36,385 bases of DNA from Clostridia bacterium (GTDB taxonomy: Bacteria > Bacillota_A > Clostridia > Oscillospirales > CAG-272). This document shows, piece after piece, positions 15,232-23,353 of this stretch. Each line of letters starts with the position of its first letter. The first letter of the stretch is position 1. Below the pieces are notes generated by a model that was not told the origin of the DNA, made no database searches, and saw nothing but the letters and a program-made list of their open reading frames with translations. The DNA lies in the NCBI GenBank assembly GCA_017445115.1, contig JAFSUU010000052.1, positions 1-36,385 of the forward strand, written 5' to 3'. The position numbers and the translations under genes were made by a program.

Positions 15232-16407
15232 TTATCGGCAGGGCGCGATGCTTCTTTCAAGTATGCCAGTCATGTGGGCGATCGCCACACCGTAGTTGGT
15301 GAACGGAACACCCGCGGACGTTGCCGCTTCCATTCTGTTTCTCACTTCGTTGTCGTTCAGCATGCAGGCGCCGCAGTGGATTATGAGGTCATACGGCGAC
15401 AGATCTTCGGGGAATCCGTGACCTGATGTAAATTCGAATTCCGGATTTTTTCCGGTCCGCTTTTTTATCATGGCGGGCAGCTTTACCGTGCCGATGTCGT
15501 CGCACTGTCTGTGGTGGGTGCATCCCTCACAGATCAGCACTCTTGCGCCGTCCTTCAGTGAATCTATCGCCCGCGCGCCGTTTACCGCCGTGTCGAGGAA
15601 TCCCTTATATCTCGCCATAAGGATGGAGAAAGAAGTGAGCGGGATATTTTCGGGGACGGTCTTTGCGACGGCGGCGAATGCCTGCGAATCGGTGATGACG
15701 AGGGCGGGCGGTGTTTTGAGCGAACCGAGTGTCACAGCGAGAGTTTCGACTCCCGTGACGAAAGACATGGCGCCCGCGTCAAGTATATCGCGGATCGCCT
15801 GTTGCTGCGGAAGAATGATCCTGCCTTTCGGCGCCGCCGAGTCGATCGGTATCACGAGGACGACCGTGTCGCCGGAAGAAATCAGATCCGCGACGAATTT
15901 AACCGTCTTTTTCTCGGGGGCGAGGGACGCGATGGCGCGCTTCAGCTCCTCAATACCGCGGTTTTCCTTAGCGCTTACGTAGACCTTACTGCCTTCGCTT
16001 ACAGTTTCACTTCCGTAAAGGTCGCGCTTGTTGAACACGGTGATATACGGAATATTCCGTTTTTCTATCAGCCCGATAAGCTCGCGCTCTGCGTCCGAGA
16101 GCTCGTCGTTTTCGGTCACGAAGACCGCGATATCGCATACCGCCAGAACTTCCTTTGTCTTCGCGACGCGAAGTTCGCCCAGAGCGCCCTCGTCGTCAAA
16201 ACCGGGCGTGTCGATGATCGTCACCGGACCGAGAGGAAGAAGCTCCATGCTCTTTTTGACCGGGTCCGTCGTCGTTCCTTTGATCTCGCTGACGAGTGAC
16301 ATATTCTGATTCGTCACGCGGTTCACGACAGAGCTTTTCCCGGCGTTTCTCATGCCGAAAAAGCCTATGTGTACTCTTTCGGCGCTTTGTGTATCGTTAA
16401 GTCCCAT
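15232..16407 (-). CDS. hydF: [FeFe]-hydrogenase H-cluster maturation GTPase HydF
   Basis: Scaffold GTPase that receives the diiron subcluster made by HydE and HydG and transfers it to apo-hydrogenase. 391 aa. N-terminal GTPase: P-loop GMRNAGKSS (18-26), switch II DTPGFDDEGA, NKRDLY. Then the dimerisation domain, and a C-terminal [4Fe-4S] site with the HydF signature C-x-H (CTHHRQC) followed about 50 residues later by HCGAC. All are present and intact. It follows hydG after 7 bp in the same operon. Confidence 0.97.
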   Translation of the reverse strand: MGLNDTQSAERVHIGFFGMRNAGKSSVVNRVTNQNMSLVSEIKGTTTDPVKKSMELLPLGPVTIIDTPGFDDEGALGELRVAKTKEVLAVCDIAVFVTENDELSDAERELIGLIEKRNIPYITVFNKRDLYGSETVSEGSKVYVSAKENRGIEELKRAIASLAPEKKTVKFVADLISSGDTVVLVIPIDSAAPKGRIILPQQQAIRDILDAGAMSFVTGVETLAVTLGSLKTPPALVITDSQAFAAVAKTVPENIPLTSFSILMARYKGFLDTAVNGARAIDSLKDGARVLICEGCTHHRQCDDIGTVKLPAMIKKRTGKNPEFEFTSGHGFPEDLSPYDLIIHCGACMLNDNEVRNRMEAATSAGVPFTNYGVAIAHMTGILERSIAPCR

Positions 16408-16414
16408 AATTTTA

Positions 16415-17833
16415 TCAGAAGCGGAAATCGCGGTCGCCTTCCGCTATCTTGACGAGGCGTTCCTTCGCGATCTGTCTCACTTTTTCTTTCGGAATATTTT
16501 CAAGCTCTTTTTCGATCAGTTCTTCGCCGATGCGCCTTGTGTCTTCGGACGCATAGTCGAGTAAGAACTCTTTGAGAGTCATCAGTGCGTTCGGATGACA
16601 GCAGTTCTGTATCTGTCCCGATTTGCAAAGCGACATAAAGCGGTCGCCGGTCCTGCCTTCGCGGTAGCAGGCAGTGCAGAACGAGGGGATATACCCGGCG
16701 CGCATGAGCCAGTTCACGACCTCGTCAAGCGTTCTGTTGTCCGAAACGTCGAACTGTTCCGTGTCGTGTGGGCGTTCCGCCTCGGCATATCCGCCGACGG
16801 AGGTGCGCGATCCACCCGAGATCTGGCTTACGCCGAGGCGGATTATCTTTTCTCTGACTTCGGGAGTCTCGCGAGTCGAGATTATCATTCCGGTGTACGG
16901 TACGGCGATGCGGATGCACGCCGCGATCTTGCAGAACATATCGTCGGAGAGGGAATTGTCGAAATCACCGGGGTCGATATCGTCCGCTTTCTTGACTCTC
17001 GGAACGCTTATCGTGTGAGGACCTACTCCGTGTACCGCTTCAAGGTGCTCAGCGTGCATCAGGAGTCCGGCGAATTCGTACTGATAGTTGTCAAGTCCGA
17101 AGAGAACTCCGATGCCGACGTCGTCGATGCCGCCCTCCATTGCGCGGTCCATCGCCTCCGTATGATATGCGTAGTTGTGCTTCGGTCCCGTCGGATGGAG
17201 TATCTCGTAGTTTTCCTTGTGGTACGTTTCCTGGAAGAGAATATACGTGCCGATGCCAGCGTCCTTGAGCTTTTTATAGTTCTCGACGGTAGTCGCCGCG
17301 ATATTCACGTTTACGCGGCGGATCGCTCCGTTCTTGTGCTTGACGGAGTAGATCGTCTTGATGCAGTCAAGAATGTATTCGATCGGGTTGTTGACCGGGT
17401 CCTCTCCCGCTTCGATCGCGAGACGCTTGTGTCCCATATCCTGAAGCGCTATGACCTCGCGCTCGACCTCTTCTTGCGTCAGTTTCTTTCTCGGAATGTG
17501 CTTGTTTTTGAGGTGATACGGGCAGTAAAGGCAGCCGTTCACGCAGTAGTTCGAGAGATAGAGCGGCGCGAAAAGCACTATTCTGTTGCCGTAAAAATCT
17601 TTTTTGATCTGCTCGGCAAGGTCGTATATCTCGTTCACCTTTTCCTCGTCATCGCAGGCGAGAAGCACGCTCGCTTCGCGGTGTGAAAGGCCGCGGCGAA
17701 GTTTTGCTTTTTCAAGTATGCCGTCTATCAGCGCGGTATCGTTTTTGTGTTCCTCGGCGTAGCGCACCGTGTCGAGGATTTCCTCGTGGTTGATGAATTC
17801 CTCAGCCTTCATCGATTTTACGTCGTATTTCAT
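16415..17833 (-). CDS. hydG: [FeFe]-hydrogenase maturase HydG (radical SAM tyrosine lyase)
   Basis: Splits tyrosine to p-cresol and dehydroglycine, which yields the CO and CN ligands of the H-cluster. 472 aa, full length. Radical-SAM cluster CVNGCLYC (Cys 97, 101, 104; CX3CX2C), partial TIM barrel, and the HydG-specific C-terminal cluster CTACYREGRTG...CKSGQIQNCC (CX2CX22C) that makes CO and CN. Its start overlaps the hydE stop by 4 bp (ATGA), so translation is coupled. Confidence 0.98.
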   Translation of the reverse strand: MKYDVKSMKAEEFINHEEILDTVRYAEEHKNDTALIDGILEKAKLRRGLSHREASVLLACDDEEKVNEIYDLAEQIKKDFYGNRIVLFAPLYLSNYCVNGCLYCPYHLKNKHIPRKKLTQEEVEREVIALQDMGHKRLAIEAGEDPVNNPIEYILDCIKTIYSVKHKNGAIRRVNVNIAATTVENYKKLKDAGIGTYILFQETYHKENYEILHPTGPKHNYAYHTEAMDRAMEGGIDDVGIGVLFGLDNYQYEFAGLLMHAEHLEAVHGVGPHTISVPRVKKADDIDPGDFDNSLSDDMFCKIAACIRIAVPYTGMIISTRETPEVREKIIRLGVSQISGGSRTSVGGYAEAERPHDTEQFDVSDNRTLDEVVNWLMRAGYIPSFCTACYREGRTGDRFMSLCKSGQIQNCCHPNALMTLKEFLLDYASEDTRRIGEELIEKELENIPKEKVRQIAKERLVKIAEGDRDFRF

Positions 17834-18885
17834 AAAAATCTCCTTCCGGCGCGGTCGCCGCGTTCCACGACGATCTCACAGCCAGTCTTTTTTATTCTTT
17901 GTTTTAAGCATTCTATGCACTGCGCCGCTTCGTCGCCGGTGCAGATCTTGTTGTCGTAAAGCAGATACTTTCCTCTGACCGCCGCGGGAGAGAGGTTCGG
18001 CATCAGCACGTTGGCGCCTGCCAGGATCCCCTGCTCGCGTCCGTCTTTCGCTACGGTTCCGAGTGCCGTCGTCGCGGGAAGCAGAACGTCACCGAGGGTG
18101 AGCCGTATCAGCGAGAGCATGAAGGTCGTCAGCTCCGCGCTTCCGGCATCAAAGTCTGCAAACGGAGTGTCTTTGTGCGGGATAAACGGACCTATCCCGA
18201 CCATATCCGGGTCTATCGAAACAAGATATTGCATTTCGTTTGCGAGGTCTTCGTACGTCTGATAAGGCGAACCGACCATAAATCCGACGCCGACCTGATA
18301 GCCGAGTTTCTTCAGGTCCTCTATGCAGCGCTGCCTGCTGTCAAAACTCATCGAGTCGGGATGGAGCTTTTTGTAGTGCTCTTTGTTTGCCGTCTCATGG
18401 CGGAGCAGATAGCGGTCGGCGCCCGCTTCGCGGAGCGCTTTATAACTCTCATAGCTCCTCTCGCCGACGGACAGCGTCACGGCGCAGTCGGGGTGAGCGT
18501 CTTTTATGCGTTTCACGACGCCGCAAAGCACTTCGTCTGTAAAAAACGGATCCTCTCCGCCCTGGAGGACGAAAGTGCGGAAGCCGAGCTCATATCCCGC
18601 GTCGGCGCAGGAGACTATCTCGTCGTGCGTCAGTCTGTATCTCTCGCAGTTCGTGTTACCCGCCCTGATACCGCAGTAATAGCAGTTGTTGCGGCAGATA
18701 TTAGTGAACTCGATCAGTCCGCGGATGAAAACCTTGTTGCCGTAAAAGTCACGGCAGACCTCCCGCGCTTTCTTTGCTGCGTAATCTCTTATTTCCGTCC
18801 GGCGCTCGATCAATTCGAGATACTCCCGAAATGTCAGTATTCCCTCGTATGAGAGTCGGTCGATAAGTTCTTTCAGATCAGACAT
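17830..18885 (-). CDS. hydE: [FeFe]-hydrogenase maturase HydE (radical SAM)
   Basis: 351-aa radical SAM enzyme needed to build the azadithiolate-bridged diiron unit of the H-cluster. The cluster motif CRNNCYYC (Cys 64, 68, 71) precedes GIRAGNTNCERYRLTHDEI, then the SAM-binding GGEDPFFTDE and the family stretches LLRHETANKEHY, GFMVGSPYQT and GIGPFIPHKDTPF. It overlaps the small regulator gene upstream by 8 bp and hydG downstream by 4 bp. Confidence 0.97.
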   Translation of the reverse strand: MSDLKELIDRLSYEGILTFREYLELIERRTEIRDYAAKKAREVCRDFYGNKVFIRGLIEFTNICRNNCYYCGIRAGNTNCERYRLTHDEIVSCADAGYELGFRTFVLQGGEDPFFTDEVLCGVVKRIKDAHPDCAVTLSVGERSYESYKALREAGADRYLLRHETANKEHYKKLHPDSMSFDSRQRCIEDLKKLGYQVGVGFMVGSPYQTYEDLANEMQYLVSIDPDMVGIGPFIPHKDTPFADFDAGSAELTTFMLSLIRLTLGDVLLPATTALGTVAKDGREQGILAGANVLMPNLSPAAVRGKYLLYDNKICTGDEAAQCIECLKQRIKKTGCEIVVERGDRAGRRFL

Positions 18886-19129
18886 TGCTGAACGCCGCTT
18901 TCGACGAGATGCCGTCGAGCTTTCCTATCTTTCCGCAGAGCGTGTTTATCGCGTTCTGCTCTGCGTCGAGCACTACCGTGATGCAGCTCACGTTTTTCTT
19001 CGGATAGGGAATACCCATCCTTCCTATTATAATATCGCGGTATTCGGAGAGAATAGCGTTCAGTTCTCCGACTTTATCGGCGTTTTCGACGATGATGCCG
19101 ATGACGGCAACTCTCGTTGCGTTTTCCAT
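18878..19129 (-). CDS. TM1266-type iron-only hydrogenase system regulator (ACT-like)
   Basis: 83-aa protein, first gene of the maturation operon. The sequence (RVAVIGIIVENADKVGELN, LSEYRDIIIGRMGIPYPKKN, VSCITVVLDAEQNAINTL) fits the small ACT/ferredoxin-like fold family found beside hydEFG, known as the putative iron-only hydrogenase system regulator. The molecular role is not established. SD GGAGG lies 5 nt before the ATG and only about 5 nt after the T run of a terminator-like hairpin. Confidence 0.9.
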   Translation of the reverse strand: MENATRVAVIGIIVENADKVGELNAILSEYRDIIIGRMGIPYPKKNVSCITVVLDAEQNAINTLCGKIGKLDGISSKAAFSNV

Positions 19130-19141
19130 AAAAACCTCCGT

Positions 19142-19198
19142 AAAAAAAGCCGCGCAAAAGCGCGGCAGTACAGCTATATACTAACTTTGCGCTTCGGG
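19142..19198 (-). promoter_or_regulatory. Leader with intrinsic terminator directly upstream of the hyd operon (candidate attenuator)
   Basis: On the minus strand, GCCGCGC TTTT GCGCGGC followed by seven T ends just before the SD of the first hyd gene, and no promoter lies between the hairpin and that gene. The promoter is 63 bp upstream of the hairpin. Earlier in the leader, GCGCAAAG (plus-strand 19185-19192) can pair with CTTTTGCGC in the terminator loop and right arm, which would break the hairpin. GAAG/CTTC words in the leader offer further alternative pairings. No known riboswitch was recognised. Confidence 0.65.
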
Positions 19199-19228
19199 TC
19201 AGAAGATTCTTTCCTTCAGAACATTATA

Positions 19229-19257
19229 ATTATATCATATCGGTATTATTTTGTCAA
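19229..19257 (-). promoter_or_regulatory. Perfect consensus promoter of the hydrogenase-maturation operon
   Basis: Minus strand TTGACA, 17-nt spacer, TATAAT. The transcription start is expected near 19222, giving a leader of about 90 nt. Confidence 0.85.
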
Positions 19258-19279
19258 CCTCGGCAACGCCGAGGTTGAC
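19253..19279. repeat. 12-bp inverted repeat overlapping the hyd -35 box
   Basis: GTCAACCTCGGC AAC GCCGAGGTTGAC, perfect. It lies 40 bp after the ldh stop, without a T run, and its left arm shares bases with the -35 hexamer of the hyd promoter. It could be a weak ldh terminator, an operator, or both. Confidence 0.6.
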
Positions 19280-19319
19280 TTTACTTGATTGATATAGTAA
19301 AATTGAATTGACAGATCCG

Positions 19320-20267
19320 TCAGAAAATGGAGTCTATGACTTCTTTTAACGTGTCGGCAGACTTTCTCAGCGCGGTAACTTCTTTGAAGCTGAGATTCAG
19401 CGGGACGTAAGTCTCGATCCCGTCTTTACCGACGACCGCGGGAAGGCTGAGCGCAACGCCGTCGATACCGTATTCTCCGTGGCGCACCGCGGAGACCGGA
19501 AGTATCGATTCCTCGTTTCTGACTATGGCTTCGCAGATGCGTTTGACTGACATCGCGATCCCGTAGTAAGTCGCGCTCTTTTTCTCGATTATCTCGTACG
19601 CGCTGTTTTTGACGCCGTCCGCTATCTTTGCCATCGTCTCGGCGTGGTGGTAGTGTCCTCTCATTTCGCAGAAGTCGTTGAGAGGGAGCCCCGATACGTT
19701 AGCGCAGCTCCACGCGACGATCTCGCTGTCCCCATGCTCGCCGATGATAAATGCGTGCACCGCGCGCGGGTCGACCGAAAGATGCTCGCCAAGCAGATAT
19801 TTTAAGCGCGCCGTGTCGAGCACTGTGCCGGTGCCGATGACGCGGTTCTCCGGATAGCCGGAGAGCTTCGCGGCGGCATAGGTCAGAATATCGACCGGAT
19901 TTGCGACGATAAGCATTATCGCGTCGCGATTTATCTTTGAGATCTCGGGGATGATCGTCTTGAATATTCCGACGTTTTTCTTGACGAGATCAAGCCTTGT
20001 CTCGCCGGGCTTCTGTCCCGCGCCGGCGCTTACGATTATTACAGAGGCGTCGGAAAGATCGTCGTAATCTCCCGCCCAGATCCTCATGGGCTTTGCGAAC
20101 GGAAGACCGTGACTGATGTCGAGGGCTTCACCCTCCGCCTTAGTCCGGTTTGAGTCGATAAGCACCATTTCGGTGAAAAGTCCGCTCTGCATGAGCGCGA
20201 ATGCGGACGCCGAGCCGACGAATCCGCAGCCGATCATCGCCGCTTTGCGAAAGTTCAGGTGTTTCAT
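19320..20267 (-). CDS. ldh: L-lactate dehydrogenase
   Basis: Reduces pyruvate to L-lactate with NADH, a fermentative electron sink. 315 aa. Rossmann motif MIGCGFVGSASAF, catalytic Arg region (GQKPGETRLDLVKKN), NPVDILTY, substrate Arg/His region GTVLDTARLKYLL and the active-site His in IIGEHGDSEIVAWS. The residue after TRLDL and the GEHGDSE context favour LDH over malate dehydrogenase. Start taken at the ATG behind AAGGCGG rather than an upstream in-frame ATG that would overlap the promoter. Confidence 0.95.
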   Translation of the reverse strand: MKHLNFRKAAMIGCGFVGSASAFALMQSGLFTEMVLIDSNRTKAEGEALDISHGLPFAKPMRIWAGDYDDLSDASVIIVSAGAGQKPGETRLDLVKKNVGIFKTIIPEISKINRDAIMLIVANPVDILTYAAAKLSGYPENRVIGTGTVLDTARLKYLLGEHLSVDPRAVHAFIIGEHGDSEIVAWSCANVSGLPLNDFCEMRGHYHHAETMAKIADGVKNSAYEIIEKKSATYYGIAMSVKRICEAIVRNEESILPVSAVRHGEYGIDGVALSLPAVVGKDGIETYVPLNLSFKEVTALRKSADTLKEVIDSIF

Positions 20268-20298
20268 CGGGATACCGCCTTTCTTGATTTCTGTAATT

Positions 20299-20338
20299 AT
20301 TATATCACATAATCCCGGGTTTGTATTTGATTTCACAA
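20299..20338 (-). promoter_or_regulatory. ldh promoter region with candidate Rex operator
   Basis: A -10 box TATAAT (plus 20299-20304) with a weak -35. Overlapping the -35 is TTGTATTTGATTTCACAA (20321-20338), which has the TTGT-N10-ACAA form and one consensus half-site TTTCACAA of the redox repressor Rex. Rex control of ldh is well known in Gram-positives; the left half here is imperfect. Confidence 0.45.
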
Positions 20339-20404
20339 ATATTTATTTTTTCAATCTTTCATCAACCTTTTTCAGTATAATACAGTCAAAACGGAGGTGA
20401 TACC

Positions 20405-21088
20405 GTGAAAGTTTTGCTTGCAGAAGACGAAAAGAGGATGGCAAAAGCGCTTTGTGAGATACTTAAGCTTGAAAAATACGACGTCGATCACGTTGACAAC
20501 GGGACCGACGCGCTCGATGCTGCTCTGATCGGAGAATATGACGTGATAGTTCTTGACGTCATGATGCCGGGGATGAGCGGTTTTGAAGTCGCGCGCCGCG
20601 CAAGGCGGGAAGGAGTGAAAACCCCTATCCTCATGCTGACCGCCAAGGGCGAGACGGACGACAAGGTGACGGGGCTCGACTCCGGCGCCGACGATTATCT
20701 GACAAAGCCGTTTCAGACGAAAGAACTTCTGGCACGCCTTCGCGCTCTTTGCCGCAGAAATATTAATTCGAAAGACGGAAGCATGACTTTCGGAGACCTT
20801 TCTCTCGATACGGTGACGGCGATGCTGACTTGTACGGCAAACGGACAGAGTGTCAGACTTGCAGAGAAAGAACTGCGTATCGTCGAATATATGATAGCGA
20901 ATCAGGGTCGCATTATGACGAGAGAGCAACTCGCCATCAAAATATGGGGATTTGAGAGCGAGGCGGAGTATAACAACGTCGAGGTGTATATGTCATTTAC
21001 CCGGAAAAAGCTCGCGTTCATCGGCTCCTCTACCGTTATTAAAGCGATCCGCGGGATCGGGTATGAACTGAGGTACGAAAATGTTTAA
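20405..21088 (+). CDS. OmpR/PhoB-family response regulator
   Basis: 227 aa. The N-terminal receiver has acidic pocket EDE (7-9), phospho-acceptor Asp 51 in VIVLDVMMPGMSG, Thr in MLTAKG and Lys in LTKPF. The C-terminal winged helix has RLAEKELRIVEYMIANQGR, MTREQLAIKIWGFESEAEYN and IKAIRGIGYEL. Start is GTG behind a perfect GGAGGTGAT SD. It overlaps the kinase gene by 8 bp. The signal and regulon are unknown. Confidence 0.95.
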   Translation: MKVLLAEDEKRMAKALCEILKLEKYDVDHVDNGTDALDAALIGEYDVIVLDVMMPGMSGFEVARRARREGVKTPILMLTAKGETDDKVTGLDSGADDYLTKPFQTKELLARLRALCRRNINSKDGSMTFGDLSLDTVTAMLTCTANGQSVRLAEKELRIVEYMIANQGRIMTREQLAIKIWGFESEAEYNNVEVYMSFTRKKLAFIGSSTVIKAIRGIGYELRYENV

Positions 21089-22325
21089 GCGGACAGAGAG
21101 AAGAATAGTCGCCGCAATAACGGCGTCGACGGTCCTGTTTATGAGCATATTGCTTCTCGTGATCTACACCTCCAACTATTATTCATTCAAAACTGATAAC
21201 GAGGAAATGCTGAGACGACATGTCGAAACGATCAATATCGACGGCAGCGGGCAGTTCTCGGACAATATAACGGACAGACCGCTTGAACCTCCGGATAATT
21301 TTTTAAAGGACGGCGGGAAACGGCAGAGAGAATTATCAACGTTTTACACCGTCACGATCGGAAATGACGGAGACGTCGTCATTAAGAACGGAAACAGCAG
21401 CGTTATGAGCGACGATAAGCTGAAAGAGCTGGCGGCAGAAATCGTTGAGTCCGGCGATATATCCGGAAAAGCAGACGGCCTTATGTATATGGTGGAAAAA
21501 CGCGGCGATTATACCGTCGTCGCATTCCTTGACAGCACTCTTTCCGATAACAGTCTGAGCACTCTCCTGAACAATATGCTCGTCGTAGGGCTGATCTCGG
21601 TGCTCGTCATATTCTTCGTGTCGATCCTTATTTCAAAGAAGATAGTAAAGCCGCTCGAGGAAAACGACAGACGGCAGAGGCAGTTTGTATCTGACGCCGG
21701 GCACGAACTGAAAACGCCTGTCTCCGTGATCTCCACCAATACGGAACTGCTTGCCCGCGAGATAGGCGACAGCGAATGGCTCTCGAATATTGTATATGAA
21801 AACGAGAGGATGGGGACGCTCGTCAAAGAACTTCTCGAGCTCTCCCGCGCCGAGGGCGCCGAAGTGCAGAAGGAAGAGACAGATCTTTCCCGCCTCGTCA
21901 TCGGCGAGGAGCTTCCGTTCGAAAGTTTGGCGTTCGAGAGAGGGCAAACTCTTGTATGTGAAGTCGATGAAGGAATACTTGTCGAAGGAAACGGAAATCA
22001 GTTAAAACAGTTGACGTCGATCCTCATCGACAACGCGATAAAGCACGGAGAGTGCGGTAAAGAAATAAAGCTCTCGCTGAAGAGAGAGCATAAATGGGCA
22101 TATCTTTCGGTAGAAAACTTTGCAGGGGAGATTTCCGAAGAAAAACTCGAGCACATCTTTGAGAGGTTTTACAGAGCTGATGAAGCGCGCGGCGGAGAAG
22201 GCGGTCATTACGGACTGGGACTTGCTATTGCGAAAGCGATAGCGGAAGGACACCGCGGTTCGATCTCGGTCACATACCGGGACGGAATAATCAGATTTAC
22301 AGTTTCCTTACCTGTGCTGAAATAA
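21081..22325 (+). CDS. Membrane sensor histidine kinase
   Basis: 414 aa, partner of the preceding regulator. TM1 (about 9-31), an extracellular loop of about 130 residues (sensor, no named fold seen), TM2 (about 163-186), no clear HAMP, then the H-box FVSDAGHELKTPVS (His 208), N-box LTSILIDNAIKHGE and G-box GGHYGLGLAIAKAI with an F-box-like IFERFYRADEA. Complete catalytic set. The stop is followed by a terminator shared with the convergent lipoprotein gene. Confidence 0.95.
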   Translation: MFKRTERRIVAAITASTVLFMSILLLVIYTSNYYSFKTDNEEMLRRHVETINIDGSGQFSDNITDRPLEPPDNFLKDGGKRQRELSTFYTVTIGNDGDVVIKNGNSSVMSDDKLKELAAEIVESGDISGKADGLMYMVEKRGDYTVVAFLDSTLSDNSLSTLLNNMLVVGLISVLVIFFVSILISKKIVKPLEENDRRQRQFVSDAGHELKTPVSVISTNTELLAREIGDSEWLSNIVYENERMGTLVKELLELSRAEGAEVQKEETDLSRLVIGEELPFESLAFERGQTLVCEVDEGILVEGNGNQLKQLTSILIDNAIKHGECGKEIKLSLKREHKWAYLSVENFAGEISEEKLEHIFERFYRADEARGGEGGHYGLGLAIAKAIAEGHRGSISVTYRDGIIRFTVSLPVLK

Positions 22326-22336
22326 AAAAAGAATTA

Positions 22337-22361
22337 CGGCGGACCGTTTATCGGTCCGCCG
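22337..22361. terminator. Terminator between convergent kinase and lipoprotein genes
   Basis: A 10-bp stem CGGCGGACCG / CGGTCCGCCG with a 5-nt loop. On the minus strand it is followed by TAATTCTTTTTTT, so it mainly ends the lipoprotein transcript. Confidence 0.75.
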
Positions 22362-22371
22362 CTGTATTCTG

Positions 22372-22740
22372 TCAGTTCTTTTTGTAAACGTACTCGTACG
22401 TGAGTGCGTCTGCCGGATCACCGTTGTAGATGTGGAGATCTCCGTCTTTGAGCGTGCCGGTGTATTCGATCGTCAGCCCGAGGAATTTCTCTGTCATCTT
22501 GAAGTTTTCGCCTTCAATTTCCCACGTAGCGCTGTAATCTGTACCGTCGCGCGTGCTGACAGCGGTCCCGTCTGCTTTCAGCTCGAGGCTGAATCCGCCG
22601 GTCTCCCACTCGTCGTCGCCGACGAATTTCGACTGAACGCCTTCGTACTTACCTGCGGCGTTTTTAAGAGCGCTGTTTCCGCAGGATGCGAGAGCGAATA
22701 CCATCATAAAAACTACTGCAAGAGCAATGATCTTTTTCAT
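22372..22740 (-). CDS. Small lipoprotein (lipocalin-like domain)
   Basis: 122 aa: signal peptide with lipobox LASCGN, then about 95 residues rich in alternating beta strands (AAGKYEGVQSKF, GGFSLELKADGTAVSTRDG, ATWEIEGENFKMTEKF, YTGTLKDGDLHIYNG), the pattern of DUF-type lipocalin-like lipoproteins common in clostridia. Start taken at the second ATG because the first directly abuts GGAG, leaving no spacing. Function unknown. Confidence 0.75.
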   Translation of the reverse strand: MKKIIALAVVFMMVFALASCGNSALKNAAGKYEGVQSKFVGDDEWETGGFSLELKADGTAVSTRDGTDYSATWEIEGENFKMTEKFLGLTIEYTGTLKDGDLHIYNGDPADALTYEYVYKKN

Positions 22741-22773
22741 AGAATACATCTCCTTTGTTTTTATTGAGTCTAT

Positions 22774-22802
22774 ATTATACCACTTGATCCTGAAAAATAC
22801 AA
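22774..22802 (-). promoter_or_regulatory. Promoter of the small lipoprotein gene
   Basis: Minus strand TTGTAT, 17-nt spacer, TATAAT, 34 nt before the start codon. Confidence 0.65.
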
Positions 22803-22845
22803 TATTTTGGATAAAATTTTTATCAGCTTCGGCTTCAGATGTCGC

Positions 22846-23340
22846 TCAACCGCTTTTTTTAATGGAATAATAAGTCAGGTCTCGTTCGACCCCGAGATAA
22901 GTCAGCTCTTTTTCGGAGAAACGGTCGTACGTCATCCCGCATTTTTCCATAACGCGGCGGGAAGCGTCGTTGCCGGTAAAGAATGAAGCGCAAACGGTTT
23001 TGAACCCCGCGTAGTTAAGACAGTAATCAATGAACCGTCTGACCGCCTCGGTAGCGTATCCGCGGCCCCAGTACCCGGATCCGATGCCGTAACCGATCTC
23101 GCAGGAATCTTCCGTCTCGTCGAAATACAAAATGATGCCTATGAGCCGCCCCGTCTCTTTGAGCCGTATCGCAAACATATTTTTGACTGCGAGATACGAT
23201 GAAAAGTCGAAATCCTCGAGACTTTCCGCGTATTTGCAAATAAATGTTTCGAGCACACGCTTATCGTGTGAAATATTCAGAAAATAGTCTTCCTTGTCGC
23301 CTTCGCGTAAAGGATCGATCATCAGTCTCTCGGTCTCCAT
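22846..23340 (-). CDS. GNAT-family N-acetyltransferase (RimJ/RimL-like)
   Basis: 164 aa. ETERLMIDPLREGDKEDYF at the N-terminus, the acetyl-CoA loop GYWGRGYATEAVRRF, and FKTVCASFFTGNDASRRVME (motif B) are typical of the RimJ/RimL group, which acetylates protein N-termini or small amines. Start chosen at the ATG 7 nt after AAGGA; an earlier ATG overlaps the upstream gene without an SD. It is the last of three consecutive GNAT genes. Confidence 0.88.
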   Translation of the reverse strand: METERLMIDPLREGDKEDYFLNISHDKRVLETFICKYAESLEDFDFSSYLAVKNMFAIRLKETGRLIGIILYFDETEDSCEIGYGIGSGYWGRGYATEAVRRFIDYCLNYAGFKTVCASFFTGNDASRRVMEKCGMTYDRFSEKELTYLGVERDLTYYSIKKSG

Positions 23341-23353
23341 TTCGTTATCCTTT

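Noticed and set aside
15189..15260. N-terminal extension of the glycosyltransferase overlapping hydF
   Set aside because: The ATG at 15186-15188 has a strong GGAGGCG SD and starts at the first beta strand of the fold.
16595..17686. 363-codon frame antisense to hydG
   Set aside because: hydG is unmistakable on the other strand; the antisense frame is Val/Arg-rich without motifs.
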